From: G963663615 sp963663615
GTDB lineage: Bacteria > Bacteroidota > Ignavibacteria > Ignavibacteriales > Melioribacteraceae
Assembly (NCBI GenBank): GCA_963663615.1
Contig: OY760517.1
Location: forward strand, 1,736,001 to 1,800,000
DNA: 64,000 nucleotides
Reading direction: 5' to 3'
How positions within the stretch are numbered: the stretch's first letter is position 1; each line of letters begins with the position of its first letter. Made by a program: the position numbers and the translations under genes. Shown here piece by piece: positions 8,623 to 18,144 of the stretch. The notes beneath the pieces are model-generated. The model searched no databases, was not told where the DNA came from, and was given only the letters and a program-made list of their open reading frames with translations.

Positions 8623-11600
8623 GTGGATTGGACATTATCCCACGATTTAGGAGAGCTAAGTACGAATAATGGCTCATCGACAACAATAGATTTGGACAAA
8701 GTTGGTATAACAGAATTAACAGCAAGTTATCAGGGAGTAGATAAATCATCAGTACTTGATGTAAGCACAGGTTCAGAAAACTACCTAAAGATAATGAGCG
8801 AAGCCAATGGTGAAGGAATAGAAATAGGTGATACAAGTATAACAATAGACTCAACAATAATCATGTATTCAAGTGTGTATGATAGTGATAGTAATCTTAT
8901 TGGAGATAAAATTGTAACATGGCAATCTACAGACCCACTGAATTCAGTTGATACAATAAGTAGTAAGTATGAATTTAAACCAAATAATGTAACATCGGAT
9001 ATGCGAATAAGTATAGAATCGGATGGTTTATTAGGGGATGAAACAGGTGATATTACAGTTGGTATAGGTGAGATATATTCAATATCGATAACAGATGCAT
9101 CACACGATACAATCGATGCACTACCGAACTTTTCATCAGATTTAACAACAACATTTTACGCATCAGGATATAATCAGTTAGGTCAGTTTGTATCATTAGT
9201 AGAGTGTGAATGGGAAATAGAAGGAGTTATAGGAGAATTTACACCCGATATATCGGGAAATGAATCTGTTGAACAGATAGAGTTTGATGCTATAACATCT
9301 GGTGAAGCAAGCTTACGGATAAGATATGGAAATTTAACTGATGAACTATTTATCCGTGTAGTTCCCGGAGGGGATGATCATATAAAAATTATGACGGGTG
9401 AGGGTAATACCGGTGAAGTGTTTGATTACAATTTTGTAATGACAACAGATGATACCCTAAAATTATGGAGTGCTGTTTTTGATAGTGATGATAACTTTAA
9501 AGGGAATTACGAAAATTCAACCTGGAGTGGTACCGGAGATTTTGGATGGGTATCTTCAACATCAGCCGATTATGTGTTTATTCCAAATACGTCACTGGAA
9601 AATGGGGCAATCAATGTGTCAAATAGTAGTATTGATACTGTAAGTGGTAACATATCAGTTTATAGTGGTAAAACAAAATCACTTGTGATAATACCAACCC
9701 CCACAGGATTGATAGGAGATGATATTACAAATCCGATTAATTTAACGGCAGATGATAATTTATCCCTATACGCATTAAGTTTTGATGAAGACTTAAATGA
9801 TACAATAGTTGAAGTGACATGGATTGTAAATAATCTTCTTGGAGATACAAGTATTACATATCAGGAAAATATTGAATGCGGATTAAATTATGTATTCAAT
9901 GATACTGGTAAAACAGAGGTAAAAGCGATATATGGCGGACTTGAAAAAAGTGTGTTCTTTAATATAAAGGCTGGCAAACTTGAACATATAAAATTATTTG
10001 ATGCTTCTGGTGCCAAAGGTAAGTATTATTCACCTGATTCTATTGTAACTATTACAAGTGACAGTTTATTGCAATTTTATGTTGCTGGTTTCGACAGTGA
10101 CGATAATTATTTAGGTGAAGAGTATTCTAATTTTTCAACAGTTGGTATAACAGAAAACGATTTAACAAATATTGTTGGAGATTCAACATCATTTCTTCCA
10201 GAAATGTCAGGGCAGACCGGATATATTATTGCTACCTCAGATTCAAATAATTCTATTTCTTGCCTTTCATCAGTACTTAGAGTAATTAAACCTCCAAGAA
10301 TAGTTTATGTGGATGATACATTTTCTCCGCAAATAGGTGCTCTAAATGATGATATACAATTTTCTTGCACGGTTGAGAATACTGGGGATACGTCTTTAAC
10401 GATTTGGCAAGAAACCTATTTGGAAATATCAGATATAAATGGTGTTAGTTTTACTGCTGATTTGACAGTTGAAAGAATATGTTTTGAGCAAGATACTGTT
10501 AATTTGGTATTTAATAGTACAACAGTTCCAGCTCAATTTGCATTTGGTTCATATACTCCAAGATTGAATATAAGAGGAGAACATTCGGATACTATTTATT
10601 ACAGAAAAGATGATTTACCTCTTGAAGCAAATGGCTTTTCGCTTAGTTACCTTGAAGTAAATTCAGTTACCATTGCTAATGATACAATAACGAATGGGCA
10701 ACCAAATATTTTGATTGAAGTTAATTGTAGCAATTTGACAAATCATCATTTAACCAATCTTGCAGGTGTACTTAAGTTTGAAGGTGAGAATTCAGAAAGT
10801 TTGGATAATTATTTTAGCTATAGCCCCTCTGTTATTGCTGAAGTAAATGGATTACAAGATTTTAATTATTCTTATTTAGTTGATTGTGATTCAATTCCGT
10901 ATGAAGGAAAAGTTTACGTCGATTGTTCAGTTTCGGGTGAAGATAACAATGTATCAGTAAATGATCAGAATTCGGCATTTATGGATTCGATGTACGTTGT
11001 TGAGCCACCTTTTCTTGAGTATATTGGTGAGAGTTTGTCTCCAAAAATTGTAACTCTTGGGCAAAGTGTTCAATTTAGAGTTAAGCTTAAAAATACCGGA
11101 GGTACTTCTGTATTTATTGATAGTAGTTCAACTATATTCAATTTAACTGATGGTGATTCAAATGAAGTATTTACAGTACATCCTGCCACTGATCTGCTCT
11201 ATATAGAAAAAGATTCTGTATTCGAGATACTTTTTCAGGAAAAAGTAATACCTGTTGGGTTAAATGATGTTTCCCTTCCAGTTAAATTTTTTGTAGAAGG
11301 GATTGATAATAATGGATTGGAATATATTTCTTCAATTCAAACACTGGAAGGAGTAGAAATTCAGGATTCTGTAGTTTTTGAAATTAACCAATCAAGCTTT
11401 TTCCCAAAATCGGTATCACAAGGTCAAGATACTTTATTCTGCATTGATGTAACAAATAATGGTGGAGCTGATGCAAGATTATTCCCTGCTGAATCATATT
11501 TAAGAATTGAAGGGAGCATTCCTTATGTAGCATATATAGATAGTGCATATATCATTCCGGCAGGAAGTACAAAAACTATAAAATTTGCAAAAGTGAAATT

Positions 11601-14600
11601 TGATGACGATTTTACAAATGGATCATATCAGATAGAGTTTCATTTATATGGTGAGGATTATAATAACCAGTTATTTAAATTTGACACATTAAGTACAAAT
11701 TTTCTAGTCGATGTTAATATCCCACCATTGCTTGAGTACAATAATTACATTTCACCAACGTTAATTACAAGAACAAATGACTTTGAATTTGAAGCTGAAG
11801 TATCAAATCTGGGAGAAGTTGATTTGTTATTAGATAATAAACATACATTTATTCAAATAAATGATGAATCTGGTAAAACAGTTTTTAGGTCTTATCTTAA
11901 GAATACTCAGATATTAACTACTGAATCTCCAAATCAGATATTGTATTTTCGGAATAGAATTGTACCCGAAGAATTTACAACGGGAATTTATAGTGCATAT
12001 CTGTATGCTACCGGTATTGATAGCAATTATATGGTTTTCCCGCGTGATTCTGTGCAAGCTATTGTTGAATTGGGTGAGTTAAGAGTTGGTGATCCTGTGA
12101 GGTTATCAGTAACACAGGATTCTTTTACACCTTCAACAGTTTTATATCGAGATTCGGTTTCATTTAAATGTATGGTGGAAAATGAGGGCGATTTTGGTTT
12201 CACTATAAGTGGTGATTCCCTTTATCTAAAGCTGTGGAATGGTGTTGATTCATTAATCATAAGTCCAGTAGTTCAGAATTGGAATATCCAACCGGGGTCC
12301 TCACTTGAAATATTTTTTGAGAAAAAGTGGATGTCTGTCAATTCAGGTGAGTATGAAGCTTATATTCATATTTCCGGGATTGATACAAATTTAAATTACT
12401 ATTCAGATGATGATTTGTTTGTTGCTGATGTTTCAATTGAAAATGTTTCCAATTTGGAATATGTTCAAACATCTTTAATTCCAAATCGTGTTACAATCGG
12501 ACAGGAGGTATCATTTGCTTTGGAAATTGAAAATCCAACAATAGGTAACAATACTGTTGTAACAGCAAATATAGATTCAGTCTCAAATATTACAATTCTG
12601 GATAACGATATAAATGTTCAGACTGCTGAATTGGATTATTCTTATTCAGGCAATATATCTGTCGAATCTGGTGAAGTCGATTCCTGTTATTTTGATTCTA
12701 TTATAATTTCTGATGAATATGCTGGTAAACAACTATACTCAACTGAGTTAACTGTTATAGGTATAGATGAAATTGGTAACCAGATAAATCAGACTTTTAC
12801 AACAGATGAAATAATTATTGATACTCCACCACAATTGTCCATACAAAAGACATATGGTGTTGAAGGAGTAAATCCAGATACCGTAACATTGGGGGATACT
12901 GGTCATCAGTTAGGTTTTGAGTTGTCCAATTCGGGATCTGCTACTTTTATTATTGATTCAGTTACCTTTAATTTTATGGATGGATCAACTGTTGATAATA
13001 GTTTTATAATTGCAAGCAACGATTCAAGTTTCATTCTTTCAGGTGAATCAAGTATATCAAGACGATTTTCAGTTAATATTCTTTCCAGTGCAACAACTGA
13101 ACTCCCTTTAAATATTGTAGCACAAGTTATTGGTCATGACCAAAATTCTAATTTAAGTTATGAAGTTACTGACACAATCCATACATGGGAAGTAATAAGG
13201 AAAAGACTCTTATTGATTGATTCAGTGACTACATCTCAAGAAGCTGTAATAGAAAATCAGAATCATGACTGGTATGTGAATATTGATGTTAGTTGTCTGG
13301 CTTATAATGGTATTGAATATTTACCAGAAAATAGTAAAATAGAATTCTACTCAGGTAAAAAACTAATAAATAATAGCGAAGAAATATTAAAACCATCCAC
13401 TTTTAATGATGGCTCTTCAATTATCAATATGGGCGATACAAAAACACTAACTTATAAAATTGATCGAACGTTTTCATATAATAATAACGAAAATATTTTA
13501 ATAAGGTCTGTTATTTGTGGCAAAGATCTTACTTTTGGTGATGATTCAGTTATGGTAATTGGGGATAGCACAAGTATTCATGATAGTACTGTTTCTGAGA
13601 TACACCTTCTTACTGAACCAATTTTAATAGTTGAAGATGTAAATTTTATGATTGATACTTCAATTATAGTTCCGCCAGAGGTAGATAAGGAACATTCTTA
13701 TAATAATCTTTCTGTGAAGTTTGTTCTTCGAAATGAGGGGACAGCTAATTTACATTCATACTCGGATCCCGCTGTTTATAATAATGCTTTAAGATTTCTT
13801 AATGATAATATTGAGGATGAAGACTATGAGGTAAGTATCGCTTCATACCCTGATACAATTTATGGTAGAAGCAATGGAGCATTTATTTTTAGTATTCATT
13901 CAGTAGGAAGTTTTGTTGATACAATGGATCAAGTTCTGAATTTGCATTTTTACAATAATCTTGATAGTTCAGGTAATTATAATCAATTGTTAACTAATGA
14001 AACAGATACCTTGCTGAATAATACACTTATTGTGGAAGAACCAGCTATGCTTGAGTTATCAGATTTGGTATTATACATTCCGGACAATTCACAAATAGTT
14101 GCAAATTATCCATGTCCAATTAGCGTAAACTTAAGTAATAAAGGACAGGACAGAGCTGATAGTGTAGTAGTTAGATTTAGTAGAAATGAGGGGGAATATT
14201 ATTTTGATGTTCTAATTGATTCATTACTTGGTGGTTGGACAACCGAAATAGACACGGTTATATATACTTCTTCTGCTATTGGAGTTGATACGTTGAAAAT
14301 AGACATTGTTTCATCTATTGCAGAGAATATAGATCAGTTATCTGCAACATCGCAACCATCTCTAAAACATGAAATTAGTATTATCGAAGGAGCAGATATA
14401 GAAGTTAGCGATGTTCTACTGTCGCAATTTAATGTTAGTGCAGGTCAAACCAAAGATTGGCAAATTCAGGTTAAGTTAAGAAACAATGGAGAGGGAGTTG
14501 CTAATATTTCTCCACCTGATAATAATGACATTAATTTCTACATTAATAATGAACTACAGGAAGATTATATAGTAAAAAGGGTGTCAGAAGAGTTTGCAGA

Positions 14601-17040
14601 GGGAGGAGTAAATCTTTCTGCTAATGAAGAAAAGACTTTACGTTATCAAATAACTCAAACAGGAAGCAATACTGGCGAAAGTTTTATTGTCTTCAATATA
14701 GAATATACTGATATGTTATCTGAATACACTTACGAGGTTACTGACTCAAATAATGCTATTATAGTTGATAAGCCTGCTGCGGTTAAAATAATAGGGGTTG
14801 TAAACAAACTAAAAAATCCAAACAATGAATTTGATGTAAATACTTCGCAGGAATTTGAAATTCTAGTTACATATGAAAATACTGGTGGGGATGAAATTGA
14901 CTCAATGATAATTACAACAAATGATTTCTCATTGCTCCAAAACAATACAAACCAAGGAAAAAATAAAAAGAAATTATTGATAGATTTGAATAGTAATGAA
15001 CTTGGCAGTGAAAGCATTTATTCAGTTGATAAAACTGTTTACAATATTTTGCCAGGTGAGCAACGTACAGATACATTAAAAATGATTGCTCCATCAACCG
15101 GTAATCAGAATGTTGATTACCAGATTAAATTGACGGATATTATTGAGAATAATACCGGAGAAATTATTATCCCTGATCCACCGGATGATGACCAGACTCA
15201 TATATATGTTGAGATGCCAGCAAGAATATCCTCCAGAATTGATAGTATTTCCAAAGGTATTGGACAGGGATATGTAACTGCTGGAAGTACCTTCTTTGTT
15301 CATGCATCGATCGGAAACGAAGGAACAGCCAACTTGATAAACCCAGTGCTTGTACTCGAAGTACCAGAAAGTTTTAGTTTGGTTGGTGAGAGTAAAACTG
15401 ATGCAGATTCTATGATGAGTGCCAGATGGGAGATATTAGCTCCTGATTTTTATACTGATCCGGAAGAATTTGTAGTTAGATTCGATGATGATATTCCCTT
15501 TGATGAGAATACAAACAGCAGAGCAGAGGTTATAAAACCTTCGGATACAACATCGGTTAGAGTTGTTGAAGCTTTGCCACCATTGATAGATTTTATTCGG
15601 TACATTGATGGGGGCTTTCAATTCATCCCTAATGGTAAAATAGATGCCGGAGATATTATAAAGGTTAAATTGACTGAGTCTGTTATAGAAAATTCAGCTA
15701 CTGAATTAAGTGCTGAAAGATATTTTTCATTACTAAATGAAGGTGATTCCTTTGGTGAAACAGATTCAGCATTGGTCTTTAATTCAGATGAAATAAATTA
15801 TAATGGGCTTGATAGAGATTCTTGTCTATTTATTCAATTTAATTCTACTCCTGTATTAGCTATTAACTGTGCTAGTAATAGGGATGAATATCAAACTCAG
15901 GGTTCAGAAAGAGTAACTGTTATTGAAACACAAATAAATCCATCTGAAATAATTATTAATCCGGAAATAGCAGGTAAATTAGTATCTGGTGATAGTGAAA
16001 ATGATCTTGGTTATAGTATCTATAAAACACATCTTGATAATCAAATAACAAGTATAAACGATTTCTCAGATAGAAATTTTGTTTATAATAAATACACTGT
16101 TTTAGTTGATGATTCAACAAAGCCATATATACTTAATTTTTATCCAAAAGAATATACCGAGTTTGACTATGTTAGTCGAAAATCAGATATAAAATGTCTT
16201 GTTACCGGACAAAACATTATTCCTCTTTCAACTTTGTTGGAAGTATTCAGTAATTTTAATTCAGATAATTTGGATGCATTTTATCAAAGTGTTTCTGGTG
16301 AACTTGATAATAATGCAGCTGAAGTTTGGGATCGTATTGAATCGTTAAAAAGATCCGCAACAAGTAATGAATTAACGGAGCTATTAGAAGAAAATAGTAA
16401 CAATCAGGATACAACAGATATTCTGGTTGTTAATCCATTCCAGAGGTTTTATAGCTCAATAGTACCCGATTCAATATGGTTTGAGTTTACTCAGGGAAAT
16501 ATTGAACCATCATCTTTTTCAAAAAGTTACTCATATCTTACATATCACACTACTTTCGATGAAAGAGCAATTAGCAAGTTAACCTCACTACCGTTTACTC
16601 AAGGCTGTAATATTGAAATTGATAATACAAATCGGGACGAGGACGGTAACAATATCTGGTTTAAGATCCCAACAGTTATTAATGATACAACGGTTTATGG
16701 TTTTGAGCTTCCTTTTAATAGTGCTTCGGATAAATATGGTAGAGCTCAGGAAGGGTACATGATAAGAACTGCACCAAATCCATTTGATCCATTGATTGAT
16801 AATGTAGTTATTGAGTATGAGGTTAAAGATAATTCAAATATTGATATTTATATTATTGACTCTGGGGGGATACTTGTGAATAGGTGGAGTGAAGATGCTG
16901 AAAAAGGTATCAATAGATTAAAAGGTGGTTGGGATTGCAGAAATTTTGGTGGAAGAAAAGTAAGCCGAGGTATTTATTATTGTATGTTGTCTAAAAATGG
17001 GGTAATGGTAGCGTCATGGATAATGGTAACAACAAACTAA
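8623..17040 (+). CDS. Giant Ig-like/CARDB repeat surface protein, main C-terminal piece
   Basis: 2,805 codons from the first ATG; the frame is open from 8458, and residues encoded at 8458-8622 (ISIYHGELRRI onward) clearly belong to the same protein. It continues the Ig-like modules (to about residue 540) and then carries a long array of CARDB-like beta-sandwich modules with the phrase VENTGDTS/ENEGDFG/RNNGEG repeated every ~110-130 residues. The last ~90 residues (APNPFDP, VIEYEVKDNSNIDIYI, GGWDCRN, VSRGIYYCML) form a FlgD-Ig-like module resembling type-A type-IX sorting domains. An extracellular, probably adhesive or filamentous, protein is inferred. It overlaps the PorV-like gene by 25 bases. 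No proper start precedes ATG 8623, so this is the downstream part of a frameshifted gene rather than an independent one. Confidence 0.88.
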   Translation: MDWTLSHDLGELSTNNGSSTTIDLDKVGITELTASYQGVDKSSVLDVSTGSENYLKIMSEANGEGIEIGDTSITIDSTIIMYSSVYDSDSNLIGDKIVTWQSTDPLNSVDTISSKYEFKPNNVTSDMRISIESDGLLGDETGDITVGIGEIYSISITDASHDTIDALPNFSSDLTTTFYASGYNQLGQFVSLVECEWEIEGVIGEFTPDISGNESVEQIEFDAITSGEASLRIRYGNLTDELFIRVVPGGDDHIKIMTGEGNTGEVFDYNFVMTTDDTLKLWSAVFDSDDNFKGNYENSTWSGTGDFGWVSSTSADYVFIPNTSLENGAINVSNSSIDTVSGNISVYSGKTKSLVIIPTPTGLIGDDITNPINLTADDNLSLYALSFDEDLNDTIVEVTWIVNNLLGDTSITYQENIECGLNYVFNDTGKTEVKAIYGGLEKSVFFNIKAGKLEHIKLFDASGAKGKYYSPDSIVTITSDSLLQFYVAGFDSDDNYLGEEYSNFSTVGITENDLTNIVGDSTSFLPEMSGQTGYIIATSDSNNSISCLSSVLRVIKPPRIVYVDDTFSPQIGALNDDIQFSCTVENTGDTSLTIWQETYLEISDINGVSFTADLTVERICFEQDTVNLVFNSTTVPAQFAFGSYTPRLNIRGEHSDTIYYRKDDLPLEANGFSLSYLEVNSVTIANDTITNGQPNILIEVNCSNLTNHHLTNLAGVLKFEGENSESLDNYFSYSPSVIAEVNGLQDFNYSYLVDCDSIPYEGKVYVDCSVSGEDNNVSVNDQNSAFMDSMYVVEPPFLEYIGESLSPKIVTLGQSVQFRVKLKNTGGTSVFIDSSSTIFNLTDGDSNEVFTVHPATDLLYIEKDSVFEILFQEKVIPVGLNDVSLPVKFFVEGIDNNGLEYISSIQTLEGVEIQDSVVFEINQSSFFPKSVSQGQDTLFCIDVTNNGGADARLFPAESYLRIEGSIPYVAYIDSAYIIPAGSTKTIKFAKVKFDDDFTNGSYQIEFHLYGEDYNNQLFKFDTLSTNFLVDVNIPPLLEYNNYISPTLITRTNDFEFEAEVSNLGEVDLLLDNKHTFIQINDESGKTVFRSYLKNTQILTTESPNQILYFRNRIVPEEFTTGIYSAYLYATGIDSNYMVFPRDSVQAIVELGELRVGDPVRLSVTQDSFTPSTVLYRDSVSFKCMVENEGDFGFTISGDSLYLKLWNGVDSLIISPVVQNWNIQPGSSLEIFFEKKWMSVNSGEYEAYIHISGIDTNLNYYSDDDLFVADVSIENVSNLEYVQTSLIPNRVTIGQEVSFALEIENPTIGNNTVVTANIDSVSNITILDNDINVQTAELDYSYSGNISVESGEVDSCYFDSIIISDEYAGKQLYSTELTVIGIDEIGNQINQTFTTDEIIIDTPPQLSIQKTYGVEGVNPDTVTLGDTGHQLGFELSNSGSATFIIDSVTFNFMDGSTVDNSFIIASNDSSFILSGESSISRRFSVNILSSATTELPLNIVAQVIGHDQNSNLSYEVTDTIHTWEVIRKRLLLIDSVTTSQEAVIENQNHDWYVNIDVSCLAYNGIEYLPENSKIEFYSGKKLINNSEEILKPSTFNDGSSIINMGDTKTLTYKIDRTFSYNNNENILIRSVICGKDLTFGDDSVMVIGDSTSIHDSTVSEIHLLTEPILIVEDVNFMIDTSIIVPPEVDKEHSYNNLSVKFVLRNEGTANLHSYSDPAVYNNALRFLNDNIEDEDYEVSIASYPDTIYGRSNGAFIFSIHSVGSFVDTMDQVLNLHFYNNLDSSGNYNQLLTNETDTLLNNTLIVEEPAMLELSDLVLYIPDNSQIVANYPCPISVNLSNKGQDRADSVVVRFSRNEGEYYFDVLIDSLLGGWTTEIDTVIYTSSAIGVDTLKIDIVSSIAENIDQLSATSQPSLKHEISIIEGADIEVSDVLLSQFNVSAGQTKDWQIQVKLRNNGEGVANISPPDNNDINFYINNELQEDYIVKRVSEEFAEGGVNLSANEEKTLRYQITQTGSNTGESFIVFNIEYTDMLSEYTYEVTDSNNAIIVDKPAAVKIIGVVNKLKNPNNEFDVNTSQEFEILVTYENTGGDEIDSMIITTNDFSLLQNNTNQGKNKKKLLIDLNSNELGSESIYSVDKTVYNILPGEQRTDTLKMIAPSTGNQNVDYQIKLTDIIENNTGEIIIPDPPDDDQTHIYVEMPARISSRIDSISKGIGQGYVTAGSTFFVHASIGNEGTANLINPVLVLEVPESFSLVGESKTDADSMMSARWEILAPDFYTDPEEFVVRFDDDIPFDENTNSRAEVIKPSDTTSVRVVEALPPLIDFIRYIDGGFQFIPNGKIDAGDIIKVKLTESVIENSATELSAERYFSLLNEGDSFGETDSALVFNSDEINYNGLDRDSCLFIQFNSTPVLAINCASNRDEYQTQGSERVTVIETQINPSEIIINPEIAGKLVSGDSENDLGYSIYKTHLDNQITSINDFSDRNFVYNKYTVLVDDSTKPYILNFYPKEYTEFDYVSRKSDIKCLVTGQNIIPLSTLLEVFSNFNSDNLDAFYQSVSGELDNNAAEVWDRIESLKRSATSNELTELLEENSNNQDTTDILVVNPFQRFYSSIVPDSIWFEFTQGNIEPSSFSKSYSYLTYHTTFDERAISKLTSLPFTQGCNIEIDNTNRDEDGNNIWFKIPTVINDTTVYGFELPFNSASDKYGRAQEGYMIRTAPNPFDPLIDNVVIEYEVKDNSNIDIYIIDSGGILVNRWSEDAEKGINRLKGGWDCRNFGGRKVSRGIYYCMLSKNGVMVASWIMVTTN
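9361..9501 (+). repeat. 141-bp direct repeat, copy 2
   Basis: Second copy of the near-identical module segment (VPGGDDHIKIMTGEGNTG onward); see copy 1 at 8163-8303. Recombination between the copies would remove about 1.2 kb including the frameshift and leave an in-frame gene. Confidence 0.9.
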
Positions 17041-18134
17041 TAGTTTTATTGTTGATTGTTTTAACAGTTAATAATTATGGTCAATTTTATACAGGTGGAG
17101 GTGGACCGAATGCCTCTTTTCGACAATACTTTCATGCAAAAGATGCTTCGCTTTGCGGTGCAGCTGTTGCAAACATTGATGGTGCTATGGCTGCAGTTGT
17201 AAATCCAGCTGGTTCATTAATGAATTTTGATCAAAATAATAAGAGCTATTTCAATTTATCTATTACGAATATGCAGTTTATTGAGAGAAGCAATAACCCT
17301 GGTGATATTGCCTCCCAGCAAAATAATTTATGGGGAATAGGTTTGTCAACTTCGCAATATGGTAATTTTAATTTTGGTATAATTCTACTTGGTAAAGTAC
17401 ATAGCAATATTGCTCGTACTGAGATTTTAGGTACAACTAACGAAATAATAACTTTAGGCAAATTTGGATATGCTGAATATCTGGGAATATTAAATGTATC
17501 CTATTTTTGGGATAATTTTATTTTTGGCATAAATATTAAGGGGGCTCATAATTCTTTTGATGCTCACGATGGTTTCCTTCAATTAGAGAATACAGTTGCA
17601 AATCGTTTTGCCGGTTTTGATCTTGGAATGATGGCAAGAACCGGAGAAAATACTGTATCGGTACCAATTCCATTTTTAGGTAACAGCGAGTTGTTTTCTC
17701 TAGATAGTATTGATTATGGAATTGTATTCAAATTTGACAGAGATGATATTAATCAACAAATCACTTTAAAGTTTGGAGCATCATTACATTTTCTAAATAA
17801 ATGGACATTACATTCAAGCATGTCAGTAAGTGATATGGTTCCATTTGAATTATCTATTGGTCCAGAATATAATCCAATCAAAAATATTAGTCTTCGAATG
17901 GGGTTAAAATCAAGTTATTATAAAGAATATAAAACTAATAAAGGTTCATCGCTAAGTATCAGTGATTGGGCTAGTGGTTTAACAATTGGATCATTTGAAG
18001 ACTACCTTAATGCAAGATTAGACGTATCATATTCTTTTTTAACAATTGGTTCAATTGAAAAGATAGTTAGTAGTGTGGATTTAACAAGACTTGTAAATCC
18101 AGAATTAAAAATGACGTTAAGTATCAATCCATAA
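17016..18134 (+). CDS. PorV/PorQ-family (UPF0164-like) outer-membrane beta-barrel protein
   Basis: 372 residues with a signal peptide (KLIVLLLIVLTVNNYG) and the hallmark PorV/UPF0164 N-terminal block DASLCGAAVANIDGAMAAVV followed by NPAG. Alternating strands continue to a C-terminus ending TMKMTLSINP-like (LKMTLSINP). In type-IX secretion PorV shuttles cargo at the outer membrane; paralogues encoded beside large secreted proteins probably serve as dedicated partners. The ATG lies 25 bases inside the end of the giant surface-protein gene, indicating translational coupling and a matched pair. No complete type-IX apparatus is present in this window, so dependence on it is inferred. Confidence 0.75.
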   Translation: MDNGNNKLIVLLLIVLTVNNYGQFYTGGGGPNASFRQYFHAKDASLCGAAVANIDGAMAAVVNPAGSLMNFDQNNKSYFNLSITNMQFIERSNNPGDIASQQNNLWGIGLSTSQYGNFNFGIILLGKVHSNIARTEILGTTNEIITLGKFGYAEYLGILNVSYFWDNFIFGINIKGAHNSFDAHDGFLQLENTVANRFAGFDLGMMARTGENTVSVPIPFLGNSELFSLDSIDYGIVFKFDRDDINQQITLKFGASLHFLNKWTLHSSMSVSDMVPFELSIGPEYNPIKNISLRMGLKSSYYKEYKTNKGSSLSISDWASGLTIGSFEDYLNARLDVSYSFLTIGSIEKIVSSVDLTRLVNPELKMTLSINP

Positions 18135-18144
18135 TGGGGGAACT

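Noticed and set aside
8297..8857. Leucine/tyrosine-rich 186-codon reverse-strand reading frame
   Set aside because: Composition is the mirror of the Asp/Asn/Ser-rich surface protein on the other strand; no signal, ribosome site or family.
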